Part shown: piece by piece, positions 1 to 8,948 of the stretch | Layout: every line of letters starts with the position of its first letter | Position numbering within the stretch: position 1 is the stretch's first letter | Source: Bacteroides zhangwenhongii | GTDB taxonomy: Bacteria; Bacteroidota; Bacteroidia; Bacteroidales; Bacteroidaceae | NCBI RefSeq assembly: GCF_009193325.2 | Contig: NZ_CP059856.1 | Span: forward strand, 4,154,001 to 4,218,000 | Direction: 5' to 3' | Length of the DNA stretch: 64,000 nucleotides | Translations under genes and position numbers: made by a program | The notes under the pieces: generated by a model | What the model saw: only the letters and a program-made list of their open reading frames with translations | What the model was told of the DNA's origin: nothing | The model's database searches: none

Positions 1-2
1 TC

Positions 3-983
3 ACAAAGTTTTCTCAAGTTAGTGTGTTCAGTGACTTGAATCAGTTGAATGACATCAGTATGAATTATGATTTCTCTACTCTTTGCGGTATCACGCATGA
101 AGAGCTTCTTTCCAATTTTGAGCCTGAACTTATGGCTTTGTCGCGTGCCAATGGCATGAATGTGGAGGAAGTTGTGGATGCGATGACTCGTCAATATGAC
201 GGTTATCATTTTCATCCCAATGGCGAAGGTGTATTTAATCCGTTCAGTGTTTTGAATGCGTTCTTCAGTAAAGAGTTCGGCAATTACTGGTTCCAGACCG
301 GTACACCTACTTTTCTTGTAGAACTGTTGAAAGAGAGCGATTACGATCTTCGTTTGTTGATGGACGGTATAGAGACAGCCGCTTCCGCTTTTACCGAATA
401 CCGTGCGGATAGAAAGAATCCTATCCCGTTGATTTATCAGAGTGGTTATCTGACTATAAAGGATTATGATAAGCGTTTTCAGATGTATCGTCTAGGTTTT
501 CCTAACGATGAAGTTCGCTATGGTTTTCTCAATTTTCTGGTACCATTTTATACATCGGTTACGGATGAGGAGCGTAGTTTTTATATTGGTAAGTTCATTC
601 ACGAATTGGAGAGTGGCGATGTCGATGCTTTCATGCGCCGCTTTGAAGCCTTCTTCGCTGATTTCCCATACGAACTGAATGACCGTACAGAGCGTCACTA
701 TCAGGTAGTCATTTATTTGATATTTAAATTGATGGGGCAGTTCACCCAAGCGGAGGTCCATAGTTCACGGGGTCGTGCAGACGCTGTTGTAAAGACTCCT
801 AAGTTTGTTTATGTATTCGAGTTTAAGTTGAAAGGAACTGCCGGACAGGCCCTGCAACAGATTGAAGAGAAAGGCTATACGCTTCCTTATGTGGCAGAGG
901 GTCGGCAAGTGATAAAAGTCGGTGTAGAGTTCAGTGCGGAAAAGCGGAATGTGGAGCGCTGGATGGTGGAAGAAGAAAAATGA
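3..983 (+). CDS. AAA-ATPase-like / PD-(D/E)XK nuclease family protein (DUF1703 type), 5' end outside the window
   Basis: The reading frame is open from the first complete codon at position 3, so the gene begins upstream. The first internal GTG (24) is not a convincing start. The visible part is the C-terminal ~326 residues of a protein that normally carries an N-terminal AAA-ATPase-like domain. The segment around VFSDLNQLNDISM is typical of the end of that domain. The C-terminal part holds a PD-(D/E)XK-like core, with an RAD aspartate followed by YVFEFK (the ExK half) near nt 775-830. Many copies of this family occur in Bacteroides genomes, and their cellular role is not established. It ends 40 nt before the PUL regulator on the same strand and is probably unrelated to it. 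Confidence 0.85.
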   Translation, partial: TKFSQVSVFSDLNQLNDISMNYDFSTLCGITHEELLSNFEPELMALSRANGMNVEEVVDAMTRQYDGYHFHPNGEGVFNPFSVLNAFFSKEFGNYWFQTGTPTFLVELLKESDYDLRLLMDGIETAASAFTEYRADRKNPIPLIYQSGYLTIKDYDKRFQMYRLGFPNDEVRYGFLNFLVPFYTSVTDEERSFYIGKFIHELESGDVDAFMRRFEAFFADFPYELNDRTERHYQVVIYLIFKLMGQFTQAEVHSSRGRADAVVKTPKFVYVFEFKLKGTAGQALQQIEEKGYTLPYVAEGRQVIKVGVEFSAEKRNVERWMVEEEK

Positions 984-1023
984 CTGAATAACTAACCTTT
1001 GTACTTTAAAGCTTGATACTCCA

Positions 1024-2667
1024 ATGAAAAAGAATAGTCTGTTATTCCTTGTATTTCTTTCTTTGCCGTTATATACTTGGGCCGATAAGACTTTAGATTC
1101 ACTCTTGAACGTGCTTGACCGGACGATTCAAGAGCATGAGACATACGTTGCCCAGCGTGAGTCGCGTATCGGACATCTTAAGTCATTGGTAAATGGAACA
1201 GAGGTCAAGTCAGCGGAACATTACAACTTGAATAATCAGATATACAAAGAATACAGAGCTTTTATCTGCGATTCCGCCATTCATTATTTGAATGAGAATA
1301 TACGGATTGCAGAGTATCTGCATGATACAGACCGGAAGATAGAAAGCAAGCTGCAGCTCTCATTACTATTATCTTCGACGGGGATGTATACAGAGTCTAT
1401 CGACGTCTTGGAGTCGGTAGATCGTCAGGAAGTAGCCGCTCGCTTAATCCCGGATTATTACACTTGCTTTGACCATGTGTATGGCGAATTGAGCGTTTAT
1501 ACACAGGATAAAGCCCTTTCGGGACATTATTGGAGTATCTCGCAGGCATATAGGGATTCTTTGTACGCCATATTGCCGCCTGCATCGGAAGAACGTCTGT
1601 TGATGCGTGAAGCGTTGCTTCGTGACCAACATCAATATGAGGAAGCCTTGAAAATAAATGCCCTCCGATTGGCGGAGATGGAGCCGTATACACCCCAATA
1701 TGCGATGGCCACTTATCATCGTTCCCTCATCTACAAGTACAGTGGGGATCATCTAGGGGAGGAGAAGAATCTCTGCCTCTCCGCTATTTCAGATATCCGT
1801 TCGGCTATTAAAGATCATGCGTCGCTGTGGATGCTTGCCCAACTTCTTTATGAGGACGGAGATATGGAGCGTGCCTATCAGTATATGCGTTTTTCATGGA
1901 ATGCGACCAAGTTCTACAATGCCCGTTTGCGTAGCTGGCAAAGTGCTGATGTACTTTCGCTGATTGACAAGACTTATCAGGCAATGATTGAAAAGCAGAA
2001 CGGTCGTCTCCAGCAATATCTGTTGCTTATCACTACATTGTTGGTACTGTTGATAGTGGCTTTGGGCTATATCTATCGTCAGATGAAGAAACTTGCGGAT
2101 GCACGAAACCATCTTCAACAGGCTAACGAGCAGTTAAACGGACTGAATGAGGAGTTGAGGCAGATGAACAGTTGCCTGTCCTCCACCAACATGGAACTTT
2201 CGGAGTCCAATCAGATTAAGGAGGAATATATCGCACGGTTTATCAAGCTGTGCTCCACCTATATTAACCGTTTGGATGCTTATCGGCGTATGGTGAATAA
2301 GAAAGTATCCGCCGGACAGATAGCGGAACTTTTAAAGATAACCCGTTCGCAGGACGCTCTTGACGAAGAGTTGGAAGAGCTGTATGCCAACTTCGATACA
2401 GCCTTTCTACATCTGTTCCCCGATTTCGTGAAGAAGTTTAATGACCTGCTGCAGGATAATGAACGGATTGTATTGAAGAAAGACGAACTGTTGAATACCG
2501 AATTACGTATTTTCGCTTTGATACGTCTAGGCATTGAAGACAGTTCACAGATCGCCGAGTTCCTTCGTTATTCGGTGAACACAATCTATAATTACCGTGC
2601 AAAAGTGAAGAACAAAACTCGTGGCTCGAGAGAGGATTTTGAGGATTTAGTACGGAAAATCCGCTAA
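1024..2667 (+). CDS. DUF6377-type membrane-bound transcriptional regulator of the adjacent PUL
   Basis: 547 residues. The N-terminal signal peptide is followed by a helical, TPR-like periplasmic sensor region (about residues 22-330). A single transmembrane helix lies at about 332-351. A long coiled coil with repeated Gln/Asn/Leu/Glu follows (355-400), and a C-terminal winged/LuxR-like helix-turn-helix at about 490-535 (motifs SSQIAEFL and SVNTIYNYRAKVKNK). This layout puts the ligand sensor in the periplasm and the DNA-binding part in the cytoplasm on one polypeptide, without a kinase. It lies 208 bp upstream of susC on the same strand, the usual place for a PUL regulator. The inducing ligand is inferred to be a beta-1,6-glucan oligosaccharide from the enzymes downstream. 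The sequence itself does not show the ligand. Confidence 0.85.
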   Translation: MKKNSLLFLVFLSLPLYTWADKTLDSLLNVLDRTIQEHETYVAQRESRIGHLKSLVNGTEVKSAEHYNLNNQIYKEYRAFICDSAIHYLNENIRIAEYLHDTDRKIESKLQLSLLLSSTGMYTESIDVLESVDRQEVAARLIPDYYTCFDHVYGELSVYTQDKALSGHYWSISQAYRDSLYAILPPASEERLLMREALLRDQHQYEEALKINALRLAEMEPYTPQYAMATYHRSLIYKYSGDHLGEEKNLCLSAISDIRSAIKDHASLWMLAQLLYEDGDMERAYQYMRFSWNATKFYNARLRSWQSADVLSLIDKTYQAMIEKQNGRLQQYLLLITTLLVLLIVALGYIYRQMKKLADARNHLQQANEQLNGLNEELRQMNSCLSSTNMELSESNQIKEEYIARFIKLCSTYINRLDAYRRMVNKKVSAGQIAELLKITRSQDALDEELEELYANFDTAFLHLFPDFVKKFNDLLQDNERIVLKKDELLNTELRIFALIRLGIEDSSQIAEFLRYSVNTIYNYRAKVKNKTRGSREDFEDLVRKIR

Positions 2668-2794
2668 TCAAGGCTGTAAACTATCCACTTTTTTAGACTG
2701 AAGAAAAGAAATTAAGCGTTTGGAAATGAGATGTTTGCCTTTTAATGGTATCCACTTATTGCCCCCCTCTTATGAATCCGTTCTCATTTCTTTA

Positions 2795-2802
2795 TAATTT
2801 TG
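2795..2802 (+). promoter_or_regulatory. Bacteroides -7 promoter element for the beta-glucan PUL susC operon
   Basis: TAATTTTG matches the Bacteroides -7 consensus TAnnTTTG exactly. It would start a transcript near 2809 with a leader of about 67 nt before the susC ATG at 2876. No clear -33 TTTG lies at the usual distance, which fits a promoter that needs an activator. A small hairpin (TGCTT/AAGCA, about 2808-2821) sits at the start of the leader. Confidence 0.55.
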
Positions 2803-2875
2803 ACCTGTGCTTCGGAAGCAATGAGAGGAACTCCATTGCGGACGGACTTTATTATTAACTTTAAAATTAGTACGC

Positions 2876-5800
2876 ATGAAAAAGAACAGGCGAAAAATCC
2901 TTTCGGGGAGTCGCAAGATTCTCTTTGCTATTCTGGCAATGTTTCTATCATTGAGTGCATCCGCACAACAAATTACTGCCTCCGGTCAGGTGCTGGATGC
3001 GCAGAACGAACCGCTTATCGGTGTTAGTGTACAGGAAAAAGGAACGACTAACGGTGCGATTACCGATCTGGACGGTAACTTCTCATTAAATGTTCAACAA
3101 AATGCCATTCTGGTATTCTCTTATGTGGGCTATAAGTCGCAGGAGATGAAGGCTGCCCGTCAAATGAAGGTCACACTTCAGGAAGATAATGAAGTGCTCG
3201 ATGAAGTGGTGGTAATCGGTTATGGCTCGGTGAAACGGAAAGATGTGACGACAGCCATTTCTTCCGTATCCACCAAAGATCTGGATATGCGTCCCATTGT
3301 ATCTGCCGGACAGGCCATTCAGGGTAAGGCGGCAGGTGTATCGGTCATCCAGCCCAATGGTACGCCGGGAGGCGAGATGTCTATCCGTGTGCGTGGTACT
3401 ACTTCAATGAATGGGAGTAACGATCCGCTATATGTAGTAGACGGAGTGCCGGTAGACAATATCAAGTTCCTTTCTCCGAATGATATTGAGAGTATGCAGA
3501 TCTTGAAAGATGCTTCTTCCGCATCTATATACGGTTCGCGTGCCGCTAACGGTGTGATCCTTATTACGACAAAAGCAGGTGCGACGGGAAATGCGAAAGT
3601 TTCTCTGACTGCCCAGTTCGGACTGAATAAAGTGGCCGATAAAGTGGAGTCCTTGAATGCGGCACAGTACAAAGAATTGCAGGACGAGATCGGACTGGTG
3701 TCTCTGCCTGACGGATTGCCCGACCGCACCGATTGGTTTGACGAGACATACCAGACAGGGAAGACCCAGAATTATCAGATTGCTGTATCCAATGGCAACG
3801 AGAAGATGAAATACTACCTTTCTGCCGGATATCTGAATGAACAAGGTGTGTTGGACATCTCTTATTACAAACGTTATAACTTCCGTGTGAATCTCGAAAA
3901 TCAGGTTCGTAAATGGTTGACCGTTAGTGCTAATATCTCTTATTCCGACTATACAAGCAATGGAGGAGGCGCTATGGGAACAGGAGCGAATCGGGGAGGT
4001 GTTATTCTGGCGGTTATCAATACTCCGACGTATGCTCCGGTTTGGGACGCTTTGAACCCTAACCAGTATTATAATAATTTTTATGGAGTGGGCAATATCA
4101 CCAATCCGCTGGAGAATATGGCACGTGCAAAGAACAATAAAGATAAAGAAAATCGTTTATTGGCTTCCGGTAACGTGTTGCTGACGATTCTTCCTGAGTT
4201 GAAATTCAAATCGACACTTACTCTTGACCGCCGTAATGCTGTCAATACTACTTTCCTTGATCCTATTTCCACTACTTGGGGACGCAACCAATATGGAGAG
4301 GCTTCGGATAATCGGAACATGAATACGGTCCTGACATTTGATAATGTCTTGACTTATAATAAGAACTTCAAAAAGCATGGACTGGAAGTCATGGCCGGTT
4401 CGTCGTGGACGGATTCCGACTATTCAAACAGTTGGATTAACGGTTCTCATTATCGTGATGACCAGATCCAGACCTTGAATGCGGCCAATAAGATTTCTTG
4501 GGATAATACCGGAACAGGGGCTTCCCAATGGGGTATCATGTCATTCTTCGGACGTGTAGCCTATAATTTCGACAGTAAGTATCTGCTGACTGCCAATATC
4601 CGTGCTGATGGTTCCTCTAAACTGCATCCTGACCATCGCTGGGGGGTATTCCCATCATTCTCTGCCGCTTGGCGTATCTCTTCAGAGAAGTTTATGGAAG
4701 ATCTGACCTGGATTGATGACTTGAAGCTGCGTGGAGGTTGGGGACAAACGGGTAACCAATCGGGTATCGGAGACTATGCTTATCTGCAACGTTATAACAT
4801 CGGTCGTATCGAATGGTTTAAGAAAGGTGAGGAAGGGGATAAGACGGATTATGCCAATGCCGTACCGACCATCAGTCAGGCGAACTTACGTACATCCGAT
4901 TTAACTTGGGAGACAACCACACAGACAAATATCGGTTTGGATCTGACAGTCTTGAATGGACGGTTAACGTTCAATGCGGACTACTACTATAAGAAAACAA
5001 AGAATATGCTGATGAATGTATCTCTGCCTGCCGGTGCTGCCGCAGCCACTTCGATAGCCAGAAACGAAGGTGAAATGGTGAACAAGGGTTTTGAACTTTC
5101 TATCAGTTCGAAGAACTTTCGTGGCGGAGCATTTACTTGGGATACGGATTTCAATATTTCTTTCAACCGGAATAAACTGACGAAGCTGGAATTGCAAAAA
5201 GTGTATTATGATGCGAAGACAGCGGATGTAGTCAATGATTATGTTGTACGTAATGAGCCGGGACGTGCCTTGGGAGGTTTCTATGGCTATATCAGCGACG
5301 GTGTGGACCCGGAAACCGGTGAGCTGATGTATCGTGACTTGAATCATGACGGTAAGATCTCATCTTCCGACCGTACTTATATCGGTGACCCGAATCCGGA
5401 TTTCACTTACGGTATGACCAATACATTCTCCTGGAAAGGATTTAATCTAAGTATCTTTATACAAGGTTCATACGGAAATGATATTTATAACGCCTCACGT
5501 ATCGAAACAGAAGGTATGTATGACGGTAAGAATCAGTCGACCCGCGTGTTGGGACGTTGGAAGATACCCGGACAGATAACGGATGTGCCGAAAGCTAATT
5601 TTAAACTGTTGAATTCTACTTATTTCGTGGAGGATGGCAGTTATCTGCGGTTGAAAGACGTCTCCTTGTCATACAACGTGAAAGGTAAACTCTTGAAGAA
5701 ATGGGGAATCACCCGTCTGCAACCTTATTTTACAGCTACCAACCTGCTGACGTGGACCAGTTACTCCGGTATGGATCCGGAAGTGAACCAATGGGGCAAT

Positions 5801-5881
5801 AGTGGTACAGTGCAGGGTATCGACTGGGGAACTTACCCGCATTGCAGATCATACGTGTTTGGTATTAATGTTGAATTCTAA
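2876..5881 (+). CDS. SusC/RagA-family TonB-dependent outer-membrane transporter (beta-glucan PUL)
   Basis: 1001 residues. The signal peptide ends near ASAQ. A carboxypeptidase-D-like regulatory domain follows (about 30-115, with SGQVLDAQNEPLIGVSV), then the SusC plug signature DEVVVIGYGSVKRKDVTTA, and then a 22-stranded barrel ending in a C-terminal phenylalanine (GINVEF). The protein imports oligosaccharides across the outer membrane using TonB energy, with the SusD partner acting as lid. Its stop codon overlaps the ATG of the next gene by one base, so the pair is translationally coupled. The downstream GH30 and GH3 enzymes suggest that the cargo is gluco-oligosaccharides from beta-1,6-glucan. 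That is inference from context. Confidence 0.96.
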   Translation: MKKNRRKILSGSRKILFAILAMFLSLSASAQQITASGQVLDAQNEPLIGVSVQEKGTTNGAITDLDGNFSLNVQQNAILVFSYVGYKSQEMKAARQMKVTLQEDNEVLDEVVVIGYGSVKRKDVTTAISSVSTKDLDMRPIVSAGQAIQGKAAGVSVIQPNGTPGGEMSIRVRGTTSMNGSNDPLYVVDGVPVDNIKFLSPNDIESMQILKDASSASIYGSRAANGVILITTKAGATGNAKVSLTAQFGLNKVADKVESLNAAQYKELQDEIGLVSLPDGLPDRTDWFDETYQTGKTQNYQIAVSNGNEKMKYYLSAGYLNEQGVLDISYYKRYNFRVNLENQVRKWLTVSANISYSDYTSNGGGAMGTGANRGGVILAVINTPTYAPVWDALNPNQYYNNFYGVGNITNPLENMARAKNNKDKENRLLASGNVLLTILPELKFKSTLTLDRRNAVNTTFLDPISTTWGRNQYGEASDNRNMNTVLTFDNVLTYNKNFKKHGLEVMAGSSWTDSDYSNSWINGSHYRDDQIQTLNAANKISWDNTGTGASQWGIMSFFGRVAYNFDSKYLLTANIRADGSSKLHPDHRWGVFPSFSAAWRISSEKFMEDLTWIDDLKLRGGWGQTGNQSGIGDYAYLQRYNIGRIEWFKKGEEGDKTDYANAVPTISQANLRTSDLTWETTTQTNIGLDLTVLNGRLTFNADYYYKKTKNMLMNVSLPAGAAAATSIARNEGEMVNKGFELSISSKNFRGGAFTWDTDFNISFNRNKLTKLELQKVYYDAKTADVVNDYVVRNEPGRALGGFYGYISDGVDPETGELMYRDLNHDGKISSSDRTYIGDPNPDFTYGMTNTFSWKGFNLSIFIQGSYGNDIYNASRIETEGMYDGKNQSTRVLGRWKIPGQITDVPKANFKLLNSTYFVEDGSYLRLKDVSLSYNVKGKLLKKWGITRLQPYFTATNLLTWTSYSGMDPEVNQWGNSGTVQGIDWGTYPHCRSYVFGINVEF

Positions 5882-7416
5882 TGAAAGGAAAGATTATGAA
5901 ACTAAGAGCTATATTTTGTGGATTGACGTCCGGTCTGTTATTGGGGATTTCTTCCTGTTCACTGGATTATGAGCCATTAGACACCTATTCGGATGTGACA
6001 GAAGGAATAACGGATAACGGAACGAAGATTGTGTTCAAAGATAAGGCAGCTGTTGAAAGCCATCTGACTACGCTTTACAATCAGATGCGTGACCGTCAGG
6101 AACATTGGTATGTGGATTTGTTGCTGATTGCGGATTCTCATGCGGATAATGCCTATGCAGGCACTACAGGAGCGGAAGTCGTTCCGTTTGAAAATAATTC
6201 TATTGAAGGATCGAATTCTGTATTGGAGCGTGACTGGAACCGTTATTTGGAGGATATTGCCCGTGCCAATAAGCTGATTTGCAACATCGACCAGGTGAAA
6301 GATAATTCATTGACTGCCGACGAACGGGCACAGTATAAAGCGGAAGCGGAGATATTCCGTGCTATGATTATGTTTGATATGGTGCGTCTTTGGGGAGACT
6401 TCCCGGTGATTACAACTGTGGCGGATGATATTACTTCGGATAATATTGAAGATGTATATTCCCAGTATTTCCCTGAGCAGAATACGGAGCTTGAAGCTTA
6501 CCAGCAGATTGAGAGAGACTTGTTGGACGCTGTGAAGTATGCACCGGACAATACACCGGGCAATAAGACGTTATTCACCAAATCGGTGGCACGTACATTA
6601 TTAGCTAAGATTTATGCGGAAAAGCCGTTGCGTGACTATACGAAGGTAATCCAATATTGTGATGAGGTGAAAGCGGATGGCTTCGATTTGGTAGAAGACT
6701 TCAGCGATTTGTTTGGCATGAACGACGCTAATACGGATGCGAAGGTACGTAACACAAAGGAGGCTATTCTTGAAGCACAGTTTACTCCCGGAGCGGGCAA
6801 TTGGTGTTCGTGGATGTTCGGACGCGATTTGGTGAACTGGAATACTAACTTCACATGGGCGAAATGGGTAACTCCGTCACGTGACTTGATTAATGCTTTC
6901 AAGAAAGAAGGTGATGAGGTTCGTTTTAAAGAGTCGGTTGTTTATTATGACTGCTCATGGAGCAATTATTATCCGTCGGATAATTATCCGTTCATGTACA
7001 AATGCCGTTCGGCCAATAGCAGTATCATAAAATATCGTTATGCTGATGTGCTGTTGCTGAAGGCAGAGGCATTGATAATGCAGGATACACCTGATTTGGA
7101 AGCGGCTGCCGGTATTATTGATGAAATACGGGAACGTGCCGGTTTGGGGAAACTTCCTTCATCTATTCGTGAAAACAAGAATTCCATGATTGACGCTTTG
7201 CTTAAAGAACGTCGGTTGGAGCTGGCTTTTGAAGGACAACGGTGGTTTGACTTAGTACGTCTGGACAAGGTAGAAGAAGTGATGAATGCTGTGTATGCGA
7301 AAGATTCAGGACGCAAGGCGCAGGTTTATGCTTTCGATAAGAACTCCTATCGCTTGCCTATCCCACAGTCAGTAATTGATGCGAATGATAAGATTCAACA
7401 GAATCCGGGTTATTAA
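5881..7416 (+). CDS. SusD/RagB-family nutrient-binding lipoprotein (beta-glucan PUL)
   Basis: 511 residues from the ATG that overlaps the susC stop. An in-frame ATG at 5896 is an equally good start and gives a more compact signal peptide. The lipobox ends at Cys26 (Cys21 from the second start). The N-terminal TPR-type helices (TTLYNQMRDRQEHWYVD onward), the motif AEIFRAMIMFDMVRLWGDFP, and the C-terminal RERAGL and LAFEGQRWFDLVRL segments are classic SusD. The protein sits on the cell surface, binds the glycan chain and closes over the SusC barrel. It is followed after 20 bp by the GH30 gene in the same operon. Confidence 0.95.
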   Translation: MKGKIMKLRAIFCGLTSGLLLGISSCSLDYEPLDTYSDVTEGITDNGTKIVFKDKAAVESHLTTLYNQMRDRQEHWYVDLLLIADSHADNAYAGTTGAEVVPFENNSIEGSNSVLERDWNRYLEDIARANKLICNIDQVKDNSLTADERAQYKAEAEIFRAMIMFDMVRLWGDFPVITTVADDITSDNIEDVYSQYFPEQNTELEAYQQIERDLLDAVKYAPDNTPGNKTLFTKSVARTLLAKIYAEKPLRDYTKVIQYCDEVKADGFDLVEDFSDLFGMNDANTDAKVRNTKEAILEAQFTPGAGNWCSWMFGRDLVNWNTNFTWAKWVTPSRDLINAFKKEGDEVRFKESVVYYDCSWSNYYPSDNYPFMYKCRSANSSIIKYRYADVLLLKAEALIMQDTPDLEAAAGIIDEIRERAGLGKLPSSIRENKNSMIDALLKERRLELAFEGQRWFDLVRLDKVEEVMNAVYAKDSGRKAQVYAFDKNSYRLPIPQSVIDANDKIQQNPGY

Positions 7417-7436
7417 TATATTAGAAACTTAAGATT

Positions 7437-8927
7437 ATGATAAACATGAGAAATATAGCATTGACTTTTTTAGGATGCTTCACCATATTAGCTGCATGCA
7501 GCAACAGTGACGACGCAGAAAAACCGGTAGCACCTGTTCCAACCGGGGATGTGACGATTTATGCAACGACCAACAGCCTGACACGTGATTTAACCCGTGA
7601 TGCGGTTAACTTCAGCTCGAAGGATAACCTGGCACCTACTTCTATCACGCTGGATCCTACAGAACAATATCAGACAATGGATGGTTTCGGGGCAGCCATA
7701 ACGGGAGCTACCTGCTTTAATCTTTTAAAGATGCAGCCGGCGGACCGCCATGATTTCCTGACCGAAACATTCTCTGATAATAGTGGTTTCGGGTTTAGTT
7801 ATATTCGTATTTCGATTGGTTGTTCGGACTTTTCGTTGAGCGAGTATACTTGTTGCGATACGAAAGGAATAGAGAACTTTGCTTTGCAGAGTGAAGAGAA
7901 AAACTATATCTTGCCGATTCTGAAAGAGATTCTGTCCATTAATCCTTCTATTAAGATTATTGCAGCCCCCTGGACTTGCCCTTTGTGGATGAAGGTAAAG
8001 AGTTTGGAAGATCTTACCCCGCTGACGACATGGACAAGCGGACAGCTGAATCCTGCTTATTATCAAGACTATGCTACCTATTTCGTAAAATGGATACAGG
8101 CATTTAAGGCCGAAGGTATTGATATTTATGCTGTGACTCCTCAAAATGAACCATTGAATCATGGCAATTCGGCTTCGATGTACATGAGTTGGGAAGAACA
8201 GAGAGACTTTGTGAAGACTGCGCTCGGACCTCAGTTCAAGGCTGCGGGATTGGATACAAAGATTTATGCCTATGATCATAATTATGATTACAGCAATCTT
8301 GAGGCAGAGAAACAGTATCCGGTCAAGATTTACGGTGATAGCGATGCATCCCAATATATAGCCGGTGCAGCATATCACAATTATGGCGGCGATCGTGAGG
8401 AACTGCTGGAAATCCATAAAGCTTATCCCGAGAAAGAACTACTGTTTACGGAAACTTCTATCGGTACATGGAATAGCGGACGTGACTTGTCAAAGCGATT
8501 GCTGGAAGATATGAAAGAAGTTGCATTGGGAACAGTGAACAATTGGTGTAAAGGGGTGATCGTATGGAATCTGATGCTTGATAATGACCGTGCTCCCAAT
8601 CGTGAAGGCGGTTGCCAGACTTGCTATGGAGCGGTGGATATCAGCAATAGTGACTATAAGACAATCATTCGTAACTCACATTATTATATCATTGCCCATC
8701 TTTCATGTGTAGTGAAACCGGGCGCAGTACGTATCGGTGCATCCGGCTATTCCGACAGCAATATTATGTATTCTGCTTTCGAGAATACGGATGGTACATA
8801 CGCCTTTGTTTTGATGAACAACAATGAGAAGACAAAGAAGATAACTATCAGTGATGGTAAACGTCATTTTGCTTATGATGTTCCTGGCAAGTCTGTGACC
8901 TCTTACCGTTGGGCGAAGTCGAAATAA
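7437..8927 (+). CDS. GH30 family glycoside hydrolase, probable endo-beta-1,6-glucanase (GH30_3-like) lipoprotein
   Basis: 496 residues with a lipobox ending at Cys21, so probably surface or outer-membrane anchored. The (beta/alpha)8 domain begins around residue 75 (MDGFGAAITGATC). The acid/base glutamate is E238 in TPQNEP, and the nucleophile is E339 in LLFTETSIGTW. Both are intact. A C-terminal beta-sandwich (about 415-496) completes the usual GH30 architecture. In B. thetaiotaomicron a GH30_3 enzyme in a PUL with the same gene order is an endo-beta-1,6-glucanase acting on fungal cell-wall glucan, and the same role is inferred here. GH30 also contains glucosylceramidase-like and xylanase members, so the substrate depends on context. 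Confidence 0.88.
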   Translation: MINMRNIALTFLGCFTILAACSNSDDAEKPVAPVPTGDVTIYATTNSLTRDLTRDAVNFSSKDNLAPTSITLDPTEQYQTMDGFGAAITGATCFNLLKMQPADRHDFLTETFSDNSGFGFSYIRISIGCSDFSLSEYTCCDTKGIENFALQSEEKNYILPILKEILSINPSIKIIAAPWTCPLWMKVKSLEDLTPLTTWTSGQLNPAYYQDYATYFVKWIQAFKAEGIDIYAVTPQNEPLNHGNSASMYMSWEEQRDFVKTALGPQFKAAGLDTKIYAYDHNYDYSNLEAEKQYPVKIYGDSDASQYIAGAAYHNYGGDREELLEIHKAYPEKELLFTETSIGTWNSGRDLSKRLLEDMKEVALGTVNNWCKGVIVWNLMLDNDRAPNREGGCQTCYGAVDISNSDYKTIIRNSHYYIIAHLSCVVKPGAVRIGASGYSDSNIMYSAFENTDGTYAFVLMNNNEKTKKITISDGKRHFAYDVPGKSVTSYRWAKSK

Positions 8928-8948
8928 GAACCTTAAAAGTATAAAGAC

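Noticed and set aside
2700..2875. Small upstream open frame before susC as a leader peptide or fused start
   Set aside because: It runs through the promoter and into susC in another frame and lacks any protein-like character.
7725..8417. Long open frame of about 230 codons on the minus strand inside the GH30 gene
   Set aside because: It is antisense to a gene with intact catalytic residues, has no signal or family resemblance, and its composition mirrors the coding strand.
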